Source: Methylomonas methanica MC09 | Lineage (GTDB): Bacteria > Pseudomonadota > Gammaproteobacteria > Methylococcales > Methylomonadaceae | Direction: 5' to 3' | DNA: 64,000 nucleotides | NCBI RefSeq assembly: GCF_000214665.1 | Contig: NC_015572.1 | Location: 4,836,001 to 4,900,000, forward strand | Shown: positions 43,078-51,328 of the stretch, in pieces | How the letters are laid out: every line of letters begins with the position of its first letter | Position numbering within the stretch: the stretch's first letter is position 1 | Made by a program: the position numbers and the translations under genes | The notes under the pieces: generated by a model | The model's database searches: none | Told to the model about the DNA's origin: nothing | Seen by the model: only the letters and a program-made list of their open reading frames with translations

Positions 43078-45018
43078 ATGAGAAATCTGGAATTTAAAGA
43101 ACAATTACACGAATATTCGAATTGGCGTGAACACCTGATACAAGCAATCGAAATGTATCGGGAATGGCGTAACCGTTATAATTTTAGCGACCCACAAAGT
43201 ACCGACACCTTGCTGAACATACTCCAGGGCCTGAACATGGACCGCGTCACGCTGGCCTTTGTTGCCGAATTTTCCCGAGGCAAAACCGAACTGATCAACG
43301 CGCTGTTTTTTGCCGAAACCGGCGTCCGCCTACTGCCGTCGTCGCCCGGCCGCACCACTATGTCGCCTACCGAGCTGTATTGGGACGAAGCGGGCGGCAG
43401 CTATATCCGCTTGTTGAATATCGAAAGCCGCTTGGAAGATATTTCCCTGATGGATTACAAGCGCAATCCGGACCGCTGGACGCAAATCAGCCTGAATGTC
43501 GAATCGCCCACCCAAATGCAGGAAGCCTTCAGAGAATTGATTGCCACCAAAAAAGTCAGCAAGGAAACCGCCGACAAATTGGGCTTGTGGAATGAACGCG
43601 AAGCGGCCGAACAGGGCATCATCAACCCCGAATTCGTGGAAGTACCCTGCTGGCGGCATGCCTTGATCAGCTTTCCGCACCCCTTACTCAAGGAAGGCTT
43701 ATGCATTCTGGACACGCCGGGCCTGAATGCCCTGGGTACCGAGCCCGAGTTGACCCTGAGCATGCTGCCCAGCGCCCAAGCCATCGTGTTTGTATTGGCG
43801 GCCGATACCGGCGTGACCAAAAGCGACCTGGAAATGTGGAAAAGCCACGTATGCAGTTCCAGAGGCCAACGCCGCCAAGGTCTGGCGGTAGTGATGAACA
43901 AGATCGATTCCATGTGGGACGACTTAGCCGGCGAAACAGGTTACGATGCGGCGATACAAAAGCAGATCGAAACCTCGGCGACCATTCTGAACCTGAAACA
44001 GGAACTGATTTTCCCTGTATCGGCCAAACAAGCGTTACTGGCTAAAGTGAAAGGCGATGAGGCCTTATTGGAAAAGAGCCGGCTGAACAAACTGGAAAAT
44101 TATCTATCGGAAGACATCCTGAACCAACGCCGCGATATCCTGAAAGGCGTGGTCGAAAAAGACATCGGCTTTCTGGTCAGCGAATCAATCAAGTTGATGA
44201 ACAGCAAAGTCGTCAACGCCAGCAAGCAACTGGAAGAATTCAAGCAAATCGACTTTGAAAACCAGGAAATGACCGGCAAGTTGATGGCGGAAACCCGCGA
44301 CCGGCAAAACACCTATATGGCCAACATAGAAAACTTTCAGGCCAGCCGCAAAGTATTCGCCGTACAAGCCCGCATGCTGATCGATTCCTTCGCCAAGGAT
44401 AAAATCGATGAAATTATCCTGCGCACCAAAGAGGATATGCGTAAAAGCCTGACCACCTACGGCATGAAACAAAACATGCGTAAATTGTTCGACGAACTGC
44501 GCGACCTGCTGCAGGACTCCGTCGATATTACCGAAGAAACCCGCCGCCTGATCAAAGCCATACACAAGAAATTTCAGGACGAGTACGGGTTTAAGGAAAT
44601 CGAGCCGCAGCTGTTCTCTATCAAACAATACCAGTTCGAATTGGAACAGATTTTTGAAGAAGGCGAAGCATTTCGCAACAGCGCCCGAACCACCATGACC
44701 GAACAAAGCCTGGTAATAAACAAGCTTTACAGCACACTGATTGTGAAAGCGCGTACTATTTTGCAACAAGCCCATAAAGACGCGGCCACTTGGAGCAATA
44801 GCGTATTAACGCCGCTGATGCACCAGATCAAGGATCATAAAAAACAGATTGAAAGCCGCTTGATCATGCTGCGCAAAATCAACGAATCCAAAGGCAATGT
44901 CAACGAAAGCATCGCCCAACTGGAAGCGGAACTGGCGCCGTTGAAACAGCAGCGTCAGGAATTGCTGGCCATCATCAAGGCCATGCAAATCAACATCACC
45001 GATATAGAAAACGCCTAG
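43078..45018 (+). CDS. Dynamin-like GTPase
   Basis: A 646-residue large GTPase of the dynamin superfamily. The P-loop AEFSRGKT (residues 63-70) has Ala in place of the first Gly; switch II is DTPGLNALG and the guanine motif is VMNKID. The second half is a long helical stalk (about 350-640) with coiled-coil character at the end (NESIAQLEAELAPLKQQRQE). Such proteins remodel membranes or protect against phage in some bacteria. It stands alone between pyrE and a bidirectional terminator. Confidence 0.83.
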   Translation: MRNLEFKEQLHEYSNWREHLIQAIEMYREWRNRYNFSDPQSTDTLLNILQGLNMDRVTLAFVAEFSRGKTELINALFFAETGVRLLPSSPGRTTMSPTELYWDEAGGSYIRLLNIESRLEDISLMDYKRNPDRWTQISLNVESPTQMQEAFRELIATKKVSKETADKLGLWNEREAAEQGIINPEFVEVPCWRHALISFPHPLLKEGLCILDTPGLNALGTEPELTLSMLPSAQAIVFVLAADTGVTKSDLEMWKSHVCSSRGQRRQGLAVVMNKIDSMWDDLAGETGYDAAIQKQIETSATILNLKQELIFPVSAKQALLAKVKGDEALLEKSRLNKLENYLSEDILNQRRDILKGVVEKDIGFLVSESIKLMNSKVVNASKQLEEFKQIDFENQEMTGKLMAETRDRQNTYMANIENFQASRKVFAVQARMLIDSFAKDKIDEIILRTKEDMRKSLTTYGMKQNMRKLFDELRDLLQDSVDITEETRRLIKAIHKKFQDEYGFKEIEPQLFSIKQYQFELEQIFEEGEAFRNSARTTMTEQSLVINKLYSTLIVKARTILQQAHKDAATWSNSVLTPLMHQIKDHKKQIESRLIMLRKINESKGNVNESIAQLEAELAPLKQQRQELLAIIKAMQINITDIENA

Positions 45019-45030
45019 TCCGGAGCAAAA

Positions 45031-45056
45031 AAATAGGCCGAACAGTCGGCCTATTT
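45031..45056. terminator. Bidirectional rho-independent terminator
   Basis: An 11-bp perfect stem (AAATAGGCCGA/TCGGCCTATTT) with loop ACAG, followed by a T-run on the plus strand and preceded by an A-run that serves the minus strand. It lies between the convergent GTPase and speD genes and should stop both. Confidence 0.92.
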
Positions 45057-45094
45057 TTACACGTTACCAACCCCATTCAGGGCAAGCAGTCCGC

Positions 45095-45889
45095 TTAACT
45101 GAAATTTCTACCGTAGAAAATTTCCGCCATTTCCTCCTGCAACTGATCCTGAATTTCCAGCTTTTCATCCTCACTGAAATTACTTTCCTTTTCAAACAGG
45201 TAATTTTCCAGCTCGGTTTCCTTCAGCATCATTTTGGTGTGAAAAATGTTTTCCTGGTACACGTTCACGTCGATCATTTGATACAACTCTTTGGTGCTCT
45301 CGGCGATGTAATTCTGGATCGAGTTGATCTTATGGTCTATGTAATGCTTCTCGCCGGAAATATCCCGGGTAAAGCCGCGCACTCGGTAATCCATAATGAC
45401 GATATCCGATTCGAAGCTATGAATCAGATAATTCAAAGCCTTCAAGGGCGAGATCTGCCCGCAGGTGGATACGTCGATATCGGCCCGAAAGGTACAAATA
45501 TCGGTATCCGGATGACTTTCCGGATAGGTATGTACGGTGATATGGCTTTTATCCAGATGCGCCAGAATAGTGTCGGGCAACGGTCCGGGCGATTCGGAAT
45601 TCATGCCGGCGGGTATCACCGCACCTTCGGAGATCAACATGGTTACGCTGGCACCCTGCGGATCGTAATCCTGATGGGCGATATTCAAAATCTGCGCACC
45701 GATAATGTTGGCGACATCCTTGAGAATTTGGGTAAGCCGTTTGGCGTTATAGGCTTCGTCGATATATTCGATATAAGCTTTTTCCTGTTCCTTAGGCGCG
45801 TAACACACATCGTAAATATTAAAACTTAGCGATTTGGTCAGGTTGTTAAACCCGTGTAATTGTAATTTGCTCAACCGATCAACCCTCAA
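45095..45889 (-). CDS. speD: S-adenosylmethionine decarboxylase proenzyme
   Basis: A 264-residue class-1 (E. coli-type) proenzyme. Self-cleavage before Ser115 in [13 protein letters not shown] yields the pyruvoyl cofactor, and the acid cysteine is Cys143 in STCGQISP. The product feeds spermidine synthesis. It overlaps the OsmC gene by 11 bases, so both are co-transcribed. No spermidine synthase gene is adjacent. Confidence 0.95.
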   Translation of the reverse strand: MRVDRLSKLQLHGFNNLTKSLSFNIYDVCYAPKEQEKAYIEYIDEAYNAKRLTQILKDVANIIGAQILNIAHQDYDPQGASVTMLISEGAVIPAGMNSESPGPLPDTILAHLDKSHITVHTYPESHPDTDICTFRADIDVSTCGQISPLKALNYLIHSFESDIVIMDYRVRGFTRDISGEKHYIDHKINSIQNYIAESTKELYQMIDVNVYQENIFHTKMMLKETELENYLFEKESNFSEDEKLEIQDQLQEEMAEIFYGRNFS

Positions 45890-46298
45890 TCACTTCAAAA
45901 TCATGGCTAATGTCCACTCCTGCCTTGCCCAGCATAATGGATGCCGAACAGTATTTCTCCGCGGATAATTTAACCGCGCGCTCAACGGCCGTCGCCGATA
46001 AGTTTTTACCCGTCACCTTAAAATGCAAATGGATCTTGCTGAACACGGCGGGAATCGCATCCGCCCGTTCCGCCGTCAACTCGGCAACGCAATCGATCAC
46101 ATCGTGCCGACCTTTTTGCAAAATATCGATGACATCGAACGAAGAACAACCTCCCACGCCCAACAAAATCATTTCCATCGGCCTCGGGCCCATATTTCGG
46201 CCGCCATGATCGGGCGGACCGTCCATTACCACCGCGTGACCGCTGCCGGACTCCCCGACGAATAACCGGCCGTCGACCCATTTCACTGTTGCTTGCAT
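45879..46298 (-). CDS. OsmC/YhfA family protein
   Basis: A 139-residue OsmC-fold protein, YhfA-type: [20 protein letters not shown] contains the first conserved Cys, and [12 protein letters not shown] the second. The two cysteines would reduce organic hydroperoxides, although the YhfA branch has no established substrate. First gene of the operon with speD. Confidence 0.9.
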   Translation of the reverse strand: MQATVKWVDGRLFVGESGSGHAVVMDGPPDHGGRNMGPRPMEMILLGVGGCSSFDVIDILQKGRHDVIDCVAELTAERADAIPAVFSKIHLHFKVTGKNLSATAVERAVKLSAEKYCSASIMLGKAGVDISHDFEVIEG

Positions 46299-46423
46299 TT
46301 TGAATCCCGGAAAATAAAAATGTGGCGAATTTTACAACGATACCCGCTGAGGAATTGTTTTTTTTGCAAATTGCATCTCATTTAGTTAGGGTATCATTAT
46401 CTAATTGGACTGGATTACGACAA

Positions 46424-47080
46424 ATGAGCTTGGTTAAAAAAAATAATAAAATCTCCCAGGAAGCGCTCGATGCGTTTTTGCATGTCTGCCACGTGCGCAG
46501 TTATCCCGCCAAATTAACCATCGTCAGGCCCGGCGACATTGGCGATAAACTGCTCTTCGTGGTCGACGGCTCGGTCAGCGTCAGCGTGGAGGACGAAGAA
46601 GGCCACGAATTGATTTTGGCCTATTTGAACAAACACGACTTCGTCGGCGAGATCGGCGTGTTCAAAAATGCTGAAATACGTAGCGCTTACGTTAAATCGC
46701 GCACCGCTTGCCATATGGCGGAAATCGGTTACGACCGCTTCAAAGCCTTACTCAACACGGAATTGCGCGAACATGCGGTGGAAATTCTAACGGTACTTGG
46801 CGAACAGTTATCCACCCGCTTGTTAATCACCAGCCGCAAATACCGCGATTTGGCCTTCATGGATGTGGAGGGGCGCATCGCCCGCACCTTATTGGACCTG
46901 ACCAAGGAACCGGATGCAATCACCCACCCGGACGGCATGCAATTGCATATCACCCGCCAGGAAATCGGCCGCATCGTCGGTTGTTCGCGGGAAATGGCCG
47001 GCCGGGTGTTAAAAGAGCTGGAAGATAAGGGGTTGATTACCGCACACGGCAAAACCATCGTGGTTTTCGGCACGCGTTAA
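46424..47080 (+). CDS. crp: CRP/Vfr-like cAMP-responsive regulator
   Basis: A 218-residue transcription factor. Cyclic-nucleotide domain with FVGEIGVF followed by the RSA phosphate-binding triad (IRSAYVKSRTAC), a long dimer helix, and a C-terminal helix-turn-helix ITRQEIGRIVGCSREMAGRVL. This matches CRP/Vfr rather than FNR because the N-terminal iron-sulfur cysteines are absent. The ATG at 46424 is chosen; a longer frame from 46322 runs into the promoter. The stop is immediately followed by the MFS start. Confidence 0.92.
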   Translation: MSLVKKNNKISQEALDAFLHVCHVRSYPAKLTIVRPGDIGDKLLFVVDGSVSVSVEDEEGHELILAYLNKHDFVGEIGVFKNAEIRSAYVKSRTACHMAEIGYDRFKALLNTELREHAVEILTVLGEQLSTRLLITSRKYRDLAFMDVEGRIARTLLDLTKEPDAITHPDGMQLHITRQEIGRIVGCSREMAGRVLKELEDKGLITAHGKTIVVFGTR

Positions 47081-48274
47081 TTGTCCGCGGCTCCTGTTCC
47101 GGTCTGGCGGCGGATTCCCAAAGGGGTTTGGGCCTTAGGCTGTGTAAGCCTGTTAATGGATGTTTCTTCGGAAATGATCCATTCGCTGCTGCCATTATTC
47201 ATGGTCGCCAACCTCGGCGCCAGCAGCCTCACCATCGGCTTGATCGAAGGCGCTGCCGAAGCAACGGCGCTGATCGTCAAGATTTTTTCCGGAGCCCTCA
47301 GCGATTACTGGGGTAAACGTAAAGGCTTGGCCATACTCGGTTACAGCCTCGGCGCCCTGAGCAAGCCTTTGTTCGCCGTTGCCGCCAGCAGTGGCATTGT
47401 GTTGACGGCCCGACTGGTCGATCGTATCGGCAAAGGTATACGCGGCGCACCGCGCGATGCGCTGGTGGCCGACATCACCCCCTTGGAGATACGCGGCGCC
47501 GCATTCGGTCTACGCCAATCTCTGGATACCGTGGGCGCCTTTCTCGGCCCCTTGTTGGCCGTGGGTTTGATGCTGCTGTGGGCCGACGACTTTCGCGCAG
47601 TATTCTGGGTAGCGGTCATCCCGGGAATGGCGTCTGTTTTGGTACTGGTTGCCGGCGTCCGCGAGCCGGCGCGCGGCACGAACCAACACCGCAGCAATCC
47701 AATCCGCAAACAAAACCTGCGGCGGTTGAGCCGCGCTTATTGGCATGTGGTAGCAATAGGGGCGATCTTCACCCTGGCCCGTTTTAGCGAGGCATTTTTG
47801 GTATTACGGGCTCAGCAGAGCGGTATTCCCATGGCCTGGGTGCCGCTGGTGATGGTAGCCATGAACATTACCTACGCAGCCAGCGCCTATCCTTTCGGCC
47901 AGTTATCGGACAGAATCAGTCCTATCCGTTTATTGGCCTGTGGCTTGCTGATTTTAATAGCCGCCGATCTGGTGCTGGCCGGCAGTGGGCATTGGGCGGT
48001 AATCCTGGCCGGTGTTTGCTTGTGGGGCATACATATGGGTATGACGCAAGGACTATTGGCTAAAATGGTGGCCGACACAGCCCCCGCGGATTTACGCGGC
48101 ACAGCCTACGGCTTTTTCAATTTGATCAGCGGCGGCGCCATGCTGATAGCAAGTATTCTAGCTGGCTTGCTTTGGGATGAATTCGGTTCGGCTTCGACTT
48201 TTTATGCCGGCGCGGCATTTTGCCTACTGGCGCTGCTGGCCTTAGTTACACTTAACATCAAGGCCGCAGGTTAA
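47081..48274 (+). CDS. Major facilitator superfamily transporter
   Basis: A 397-residue transporter with twelve expected membrane helices. The start is a TTG directly after the crp stop; the conserved N-terminus (VSLLMDVSSEMIHSLLPLF) supports it. Motif A-like LSDYWGKRKG lies between helices 2 and 3, and VDRIGKGIRGAPRDALV is a feature of one drug/metabolite subgroup. The substrate cannot be inferred. Its end overlaps the convergent M23 peptidase by 33 bases. Confidence 0.88.
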   Translation: MSAAPVPVWRRIPKGVWALGCVSLLMDVSSEMIHSLLPLFMVANLGASSLTIGLIEGAAEATALIVKIFSGALSDYWGKRKGLAILGYSLGALSKPLFAVAASSGIVLTARLVDRIGKGIRGAPRDALVADITPLEIRGAAFGLRQSLDTVGAFLGPLLAVGLMLLWADDFRAVFWVAVIPGMASVLVLVAGVREPARGTNQHRSNPIRKQNLRRLSRAYWHVVAIGAIFTLARFSEAFLVLRAQQSGIPMAWVPLVMVAMNITYAASAYPFGQLSDRISPIRLLACGLLILIAADLVLAGSGHWAVILAGVCLWGIHMGMTQGLLAKMVADTAPADLRGTAYGFFNLISGGAMLIASILAGLLWDEFGSASTFYAGAAFCLLALLALVTLNIKAAG

Positions 48275-49192
48275 ACCTTCCAACCAATCGCCCTGCCGTG
48301 GCTCAAATAGCAAGCGGTTGGCACCCATAAATTGGAACGGCACCGACTCGAGCCGCATACCGCGGTTAACCTGTACGGCAAAATGCAGATGCGGCCCGCT
48401 GCTGAAACCGGTATTTCCGGAATAAGCGATCAATTCACCGGCCTTAACTTGCAAACCGGGCTGTACTTGAGCCTTTTCCAAAGCCAAGTGGGCATACACC
48501 GCCATCGAACCGTCTTCGTGCAAAATCCAGATACTGTTCGCCTTGCTGGCAAAGGCTTGCTGCATACCGCTGGCATAAAAATCATCTTCCACTTCCAGCA
48601 CTATCCCTGCCCGCGCGGCGTGTACCGGCGTACCAACCGGCATCATAATGTCCACGGCATATTGATTTTGCGGATCGTGGTGACTGAATTCGCCGCCAAA
48701 TCCCTGCGAGACCTGAAATCGCCTGCCCGGAGCAAGCGGCGGCAGATAGTGGACGCGACTGGCGTAGTCAGGCAGCGGCCTACCCACCACATAACGGTAT
48801 TCCAGAGTAAAGCGTGATTCCGCCGCCTGATCGTCGGCCGTGATGGTGAAAAGATTATCCGATCTGCCCGGCTCGACCACAAAGCGATGCGGCAATTGCG
48901 GCGTAGCGCTTAGATTGTGATGATCCCGCCAGTCGACAGCCACCTCGATAGGGCCGGGATATTGGTTGATTATCAGAAAACCGGGACTGTTCGCGCTACC
49001 GGTTTTTTCCAGCCACACCCGCTGTTTGCGGACCGGCTTTAATTGCCTTACCTCAACGGGCTGTTCTGTGACCGGTGCTTTGTCGCTAAAATACCAACGA
49101 CCTTGCTTATCCTGATATTTGTAGAGTTTTTTGGCGAAACCGGTCGTGCTAAGCGGCAGCAGTAAAATCAATAATAAGCACTGCAGCCGCAC
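48242..49192 (-). CDS. M23 family murein endopeptidase with DUF4124
   Basis: An exported LytM-type peptidase of about 316 residues. The GTG at 49192 is the likely start because an ATG frame from 49249 would run into the upstream lipoprotein gene. Signal peptide, then DUF4124 (KLYKYQDKQGRWYFSDKAP), then the M23 domain with HDPQNQYAVDIMMPVGTPV, VYAHL and GPHLHFAVQVNRG holding the zinc ligands. It cleaves peptide cross-links in peptidoglycan or activates amidases. It lies 16 bases downstream of the OmlA-like lipoprotein gene. Confidence 0.85.
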   Translation of the reverse strand: MRLQCLLLILLLPLSTTGFAKKLYKYQDKQGRWYFSDKAPVTEQPVEVRQLKPVRKQRVWLEKTGSANSPGFLIINQYPGPIEVAVDWRDHHNLSATPQLPHRFVVEPGRSDNLFTITADDQAAESRFTLEYRYVVGRPLPDYASRVHYLPPLAPGRRFQVSQGFGGEFSHHDPQNQYAVDIMMPVGTPVHAARAGIVLEVEDDFYASGMQQAFASKANSIWILHEDGSMAVYAHLALEKAQVQPGLQVKAGELIAYSGNTGFSSGPHLHFAVQVNRGMRLESVPFQFMGANRLLFEPRQGDWLEGLTCGLDVKCN

Positions 49193-49208
49193 GAATGCCG
49201 CGCCACGC

Positions 49209-49553
49209 CTACTTGCGGGTCGAGCTGAACGTGTAAGAACGCACCACACCTTGCGGGTCGAAACGAATCAGCAAATCCTGGGTATCGTCGGCACCAAACA
49301 GCGAATATTTGTAGATACCGTAAGTCCAGGTAGTTTTACCGTCTTCCATACCGGTACGCCAGGGTCTGCCGAAAATATCGGTGATTTCCTGCCGGGTGGT
49401 TTGACCGATTTTGATTTCCGGTACCCGCGAACCGGCGAATTCCTGCCCGACGGTAAAACAACCGGTCAATTGGGTAGCCGCCAAACCACTGATTAACAAG
49501 AACGAACTTAGTTTTACCGCACGTGCGCTGCGTTTAAGAAACAGTTTTTTCAT
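49209..49553 (-). CDS. SmpA/OmlA (BamE-like) lipoprotein
   Basis: A 114-residue lipoprotein with lipobox LTGC (Cys32) and the BamE-type fold: KIGQTTRQEITDIFGRPWRTG, YSLFGADDTQDLLIRFD, GVVRSYTFSS. The canonical bamE is usually elsewhere, so this may be a paralogue. It is the first gene of a two-gene operon with the M23 peptidase, suggesting an envelope role. Confidence 0.82.
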   Translation of the reverse strand: MKKLFLKRSARAVKLSSFLLISGLAATQLTGCFTVGQEFAGSRVPEIKIGQTTRQEITDIFGRPWRTGMEDGKTTWTYGIYKYSLFGADDTQDLLIRFDPQGVVRSYTFSSTRK

Positions 49554-49654
49554 GAAATGAACCTCAATTGGCTGGGTGATTGTTATAAAGTGCTCGATAG
49601 CGCTATCTTAGCCGCATCTTGTCCTTAACCGAAACTGATTTTCGCTAAAAGCCC

Positions 49655-51250
49655 ATGCCGACTCAACCTGCCAACACGCTTCTCGACACGTTAAATTTCG
49701 ATAACCGCTTTGTTCATGATTTACCCTGCGACCCGGAGCCGGACAATTACCGCCGTCAGGTATATCAAAGTTGTTATTCGCAGGTCAGGCCCAAACCCGT
49801 CAAGGCGCCGCGCTTAGTGGCCTATTCGAAGGAAATGGCCAAGCTGCTGGATTTGCCGGAAGCCGCCTGCCAATCCCAAACCTTTTGCCAGGTATTTGCC
49901 GGCAATCAATTACTGGACGGCATGGAGCCGTACGCCATGAATTACGGCGGTCAACAATTCGGGCATTGGGCCGGACAACTGGGCGATGGCCGGGCCATCA
50001 ACCTGGGCGAGGTCGTCAATAGAGAAGGCCAGCGCTGGACCCTGCAATTGAAAGGCGCCGGCCCCACACCCTATTCGCGTAGCGCCGACGGCTTGGCGGT
50101 ACTGCGTTCCTCCATCCGCGAATTTTTATGCAGCGAAGCCATGTATCATCTGGGCGTGCCGACCACCCGGGCCTTGAGCGTGATATTGACCGGCGAACAA
50201 GTGGTGCGCGACATGTTTTACGACGGCAATCCGCAACTGGAACCCGGTGCGGTGGTATGCCGGGTGGCGCCTTCGTTTATCCGTTTCGGCAATTTTCAAC
50301 TGTTTACATCGCGCGACGATCTGGAAACGCTGAAACAACTGGTCGATTTCACCATAAAGACCGATTTCCCGCATTTAGGCGCCCCCAACAAAGAGGTATA
50401 TCTGCAATGGTTTGCGGAAATATGTCGCACCACGGCGGACATGATCGTGCATTGGCAGCGAGTGGGCTTCGTGCATGGCGTGATGAACACCGACAACATG
50501 TCCATTCTGGGTTTGACCATCGATTACGGCCCCTACGGCTGGTTGGAAAATTACGATCCGGACTGGACGCCTAACACCACTGACGCGCAAGGTCGCCGCT
50601 ACCGGTTCGGCAACCAGCCCAAAATCGCCTACTGGAATCTGGTGCAACTGGCCAATGCCCTCTATCCGCTAATTCTAAAAGCAGAGCCCTTACAAGACGC
50701 ACTGACGGTGTTTACCAGCACTTTCGAACAAAACTGGCAGCAGACCATGGCAACTAAATTGGGTTTGAAGGCCTTTGATCCTGGCAGCGACGAAACGCTG
50801 ACAAGCGAGTTAGCCACTTTGCTGCAGGCAGCCGAAGCGGATATGACCCTGTTTTATCGCGGCTTGGCTGCAATCGAAGCCAATGATGCCGTTGCGGTTT
50901 TCCAGGCACATCTTGAGGCGTGCAGCTATGAGCCGCTGTCTCCGGAGACACTGGCATTGGCCGAAGCGTGGTTCCAAACCTATCAAGCCCGTCTGCAAGG
51001 CGAAAACAGACCGCAAGCCGAACGCCAACGAGCCATGAATGCCGTTAATCCCCTCTATGTATTACGCAACTACCTGGCCCAACAAGCCATTGATTTAGCT
51101 GAGCAAGACGACTTCAGCGAAGTTTGGGAATTGCTGGAAGTGTTGCGCCACCCCTACACCGAACAAGCCGGTAAGCAGCGCTTTGCGGAAAAACGCCCCG
51201 ACTGGGCCAAGCAGCGCGCCGGTTGTTCCATGCTGTCCTGTAGTTCTTAA
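49655..51250 (+). CDS. selO: Protein adenylyltransferase SelO (YdiU)
   Basis: A 531-residue pseudokinase-fold enzyme of the SelO/YdiU family, which transfers AMP from ATP to protein hydroxyls and protects against oxidative stress. Landmarks are YGGQQFGHWAGQLGDGRA (residues 90-107), LKGAGPTPYSRSADGLAVLR, GVMNTDNMSILGLTIDYGPY with the metal-binding Asn/Asp, and the C-terminal CSMLSCSS that carries the redox cysteine corresponding to selenocysteine in animals. Slightly longer than E. coli YdiU. Confidence 0.95.
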   Translation: MPTQPANTLLDTLNFDNRFVHDLPCDPEPDNYRRQVYQSCYSQVRPKPVKAPRLVAYSKEMAKLLDLPEAACQSQTFCQVFAGNQLLDGMEPYAMNYGGQQFGHWAGQLGDGRAINLGEVVNREGQRWTLQLKGAGPTPYSRSADGLAVLRSSIREFLCSEAMYHLGVPTTRALSVILTGEQVVRDMFYDGNPQLEPGAVVCRVAPSFIRFGNFQLFTSRDDLETLKQLVDFTIKTDFPHLGAPNKEVYLQWFAEICRTTADMIVHWQRVGFVHGVMNTDNMSILGLTIDYGPYGWLENYDPDWTPNTTDAQGRRYRFGNQPKIAYWNLVQLANALYPLILKAEPLQDALTVFTSTFEQNWQQTMATKLGLKAFDPGSDETLTSELATLLQAAEADMTLFYRGLAAIEANDAVAVFQAHLEACSYEPLSPETLALAEAWFQTYQARLQGENRPQAERQRAMNAVNPLYVLRNYLAQQAIDLAEQDDFSEVWELLEVLRHPYTEQAGKQRFAEKRPDWAKQRAGCSMLSCSS

Positions 51251-51328
51251 AAAGCAAAAAAACATGCCGAAAACGACCTTTTCAGGTATCCTTTTTGGGC
51301 TAAGCCAACGATTTTCTAGGTTCCGTAA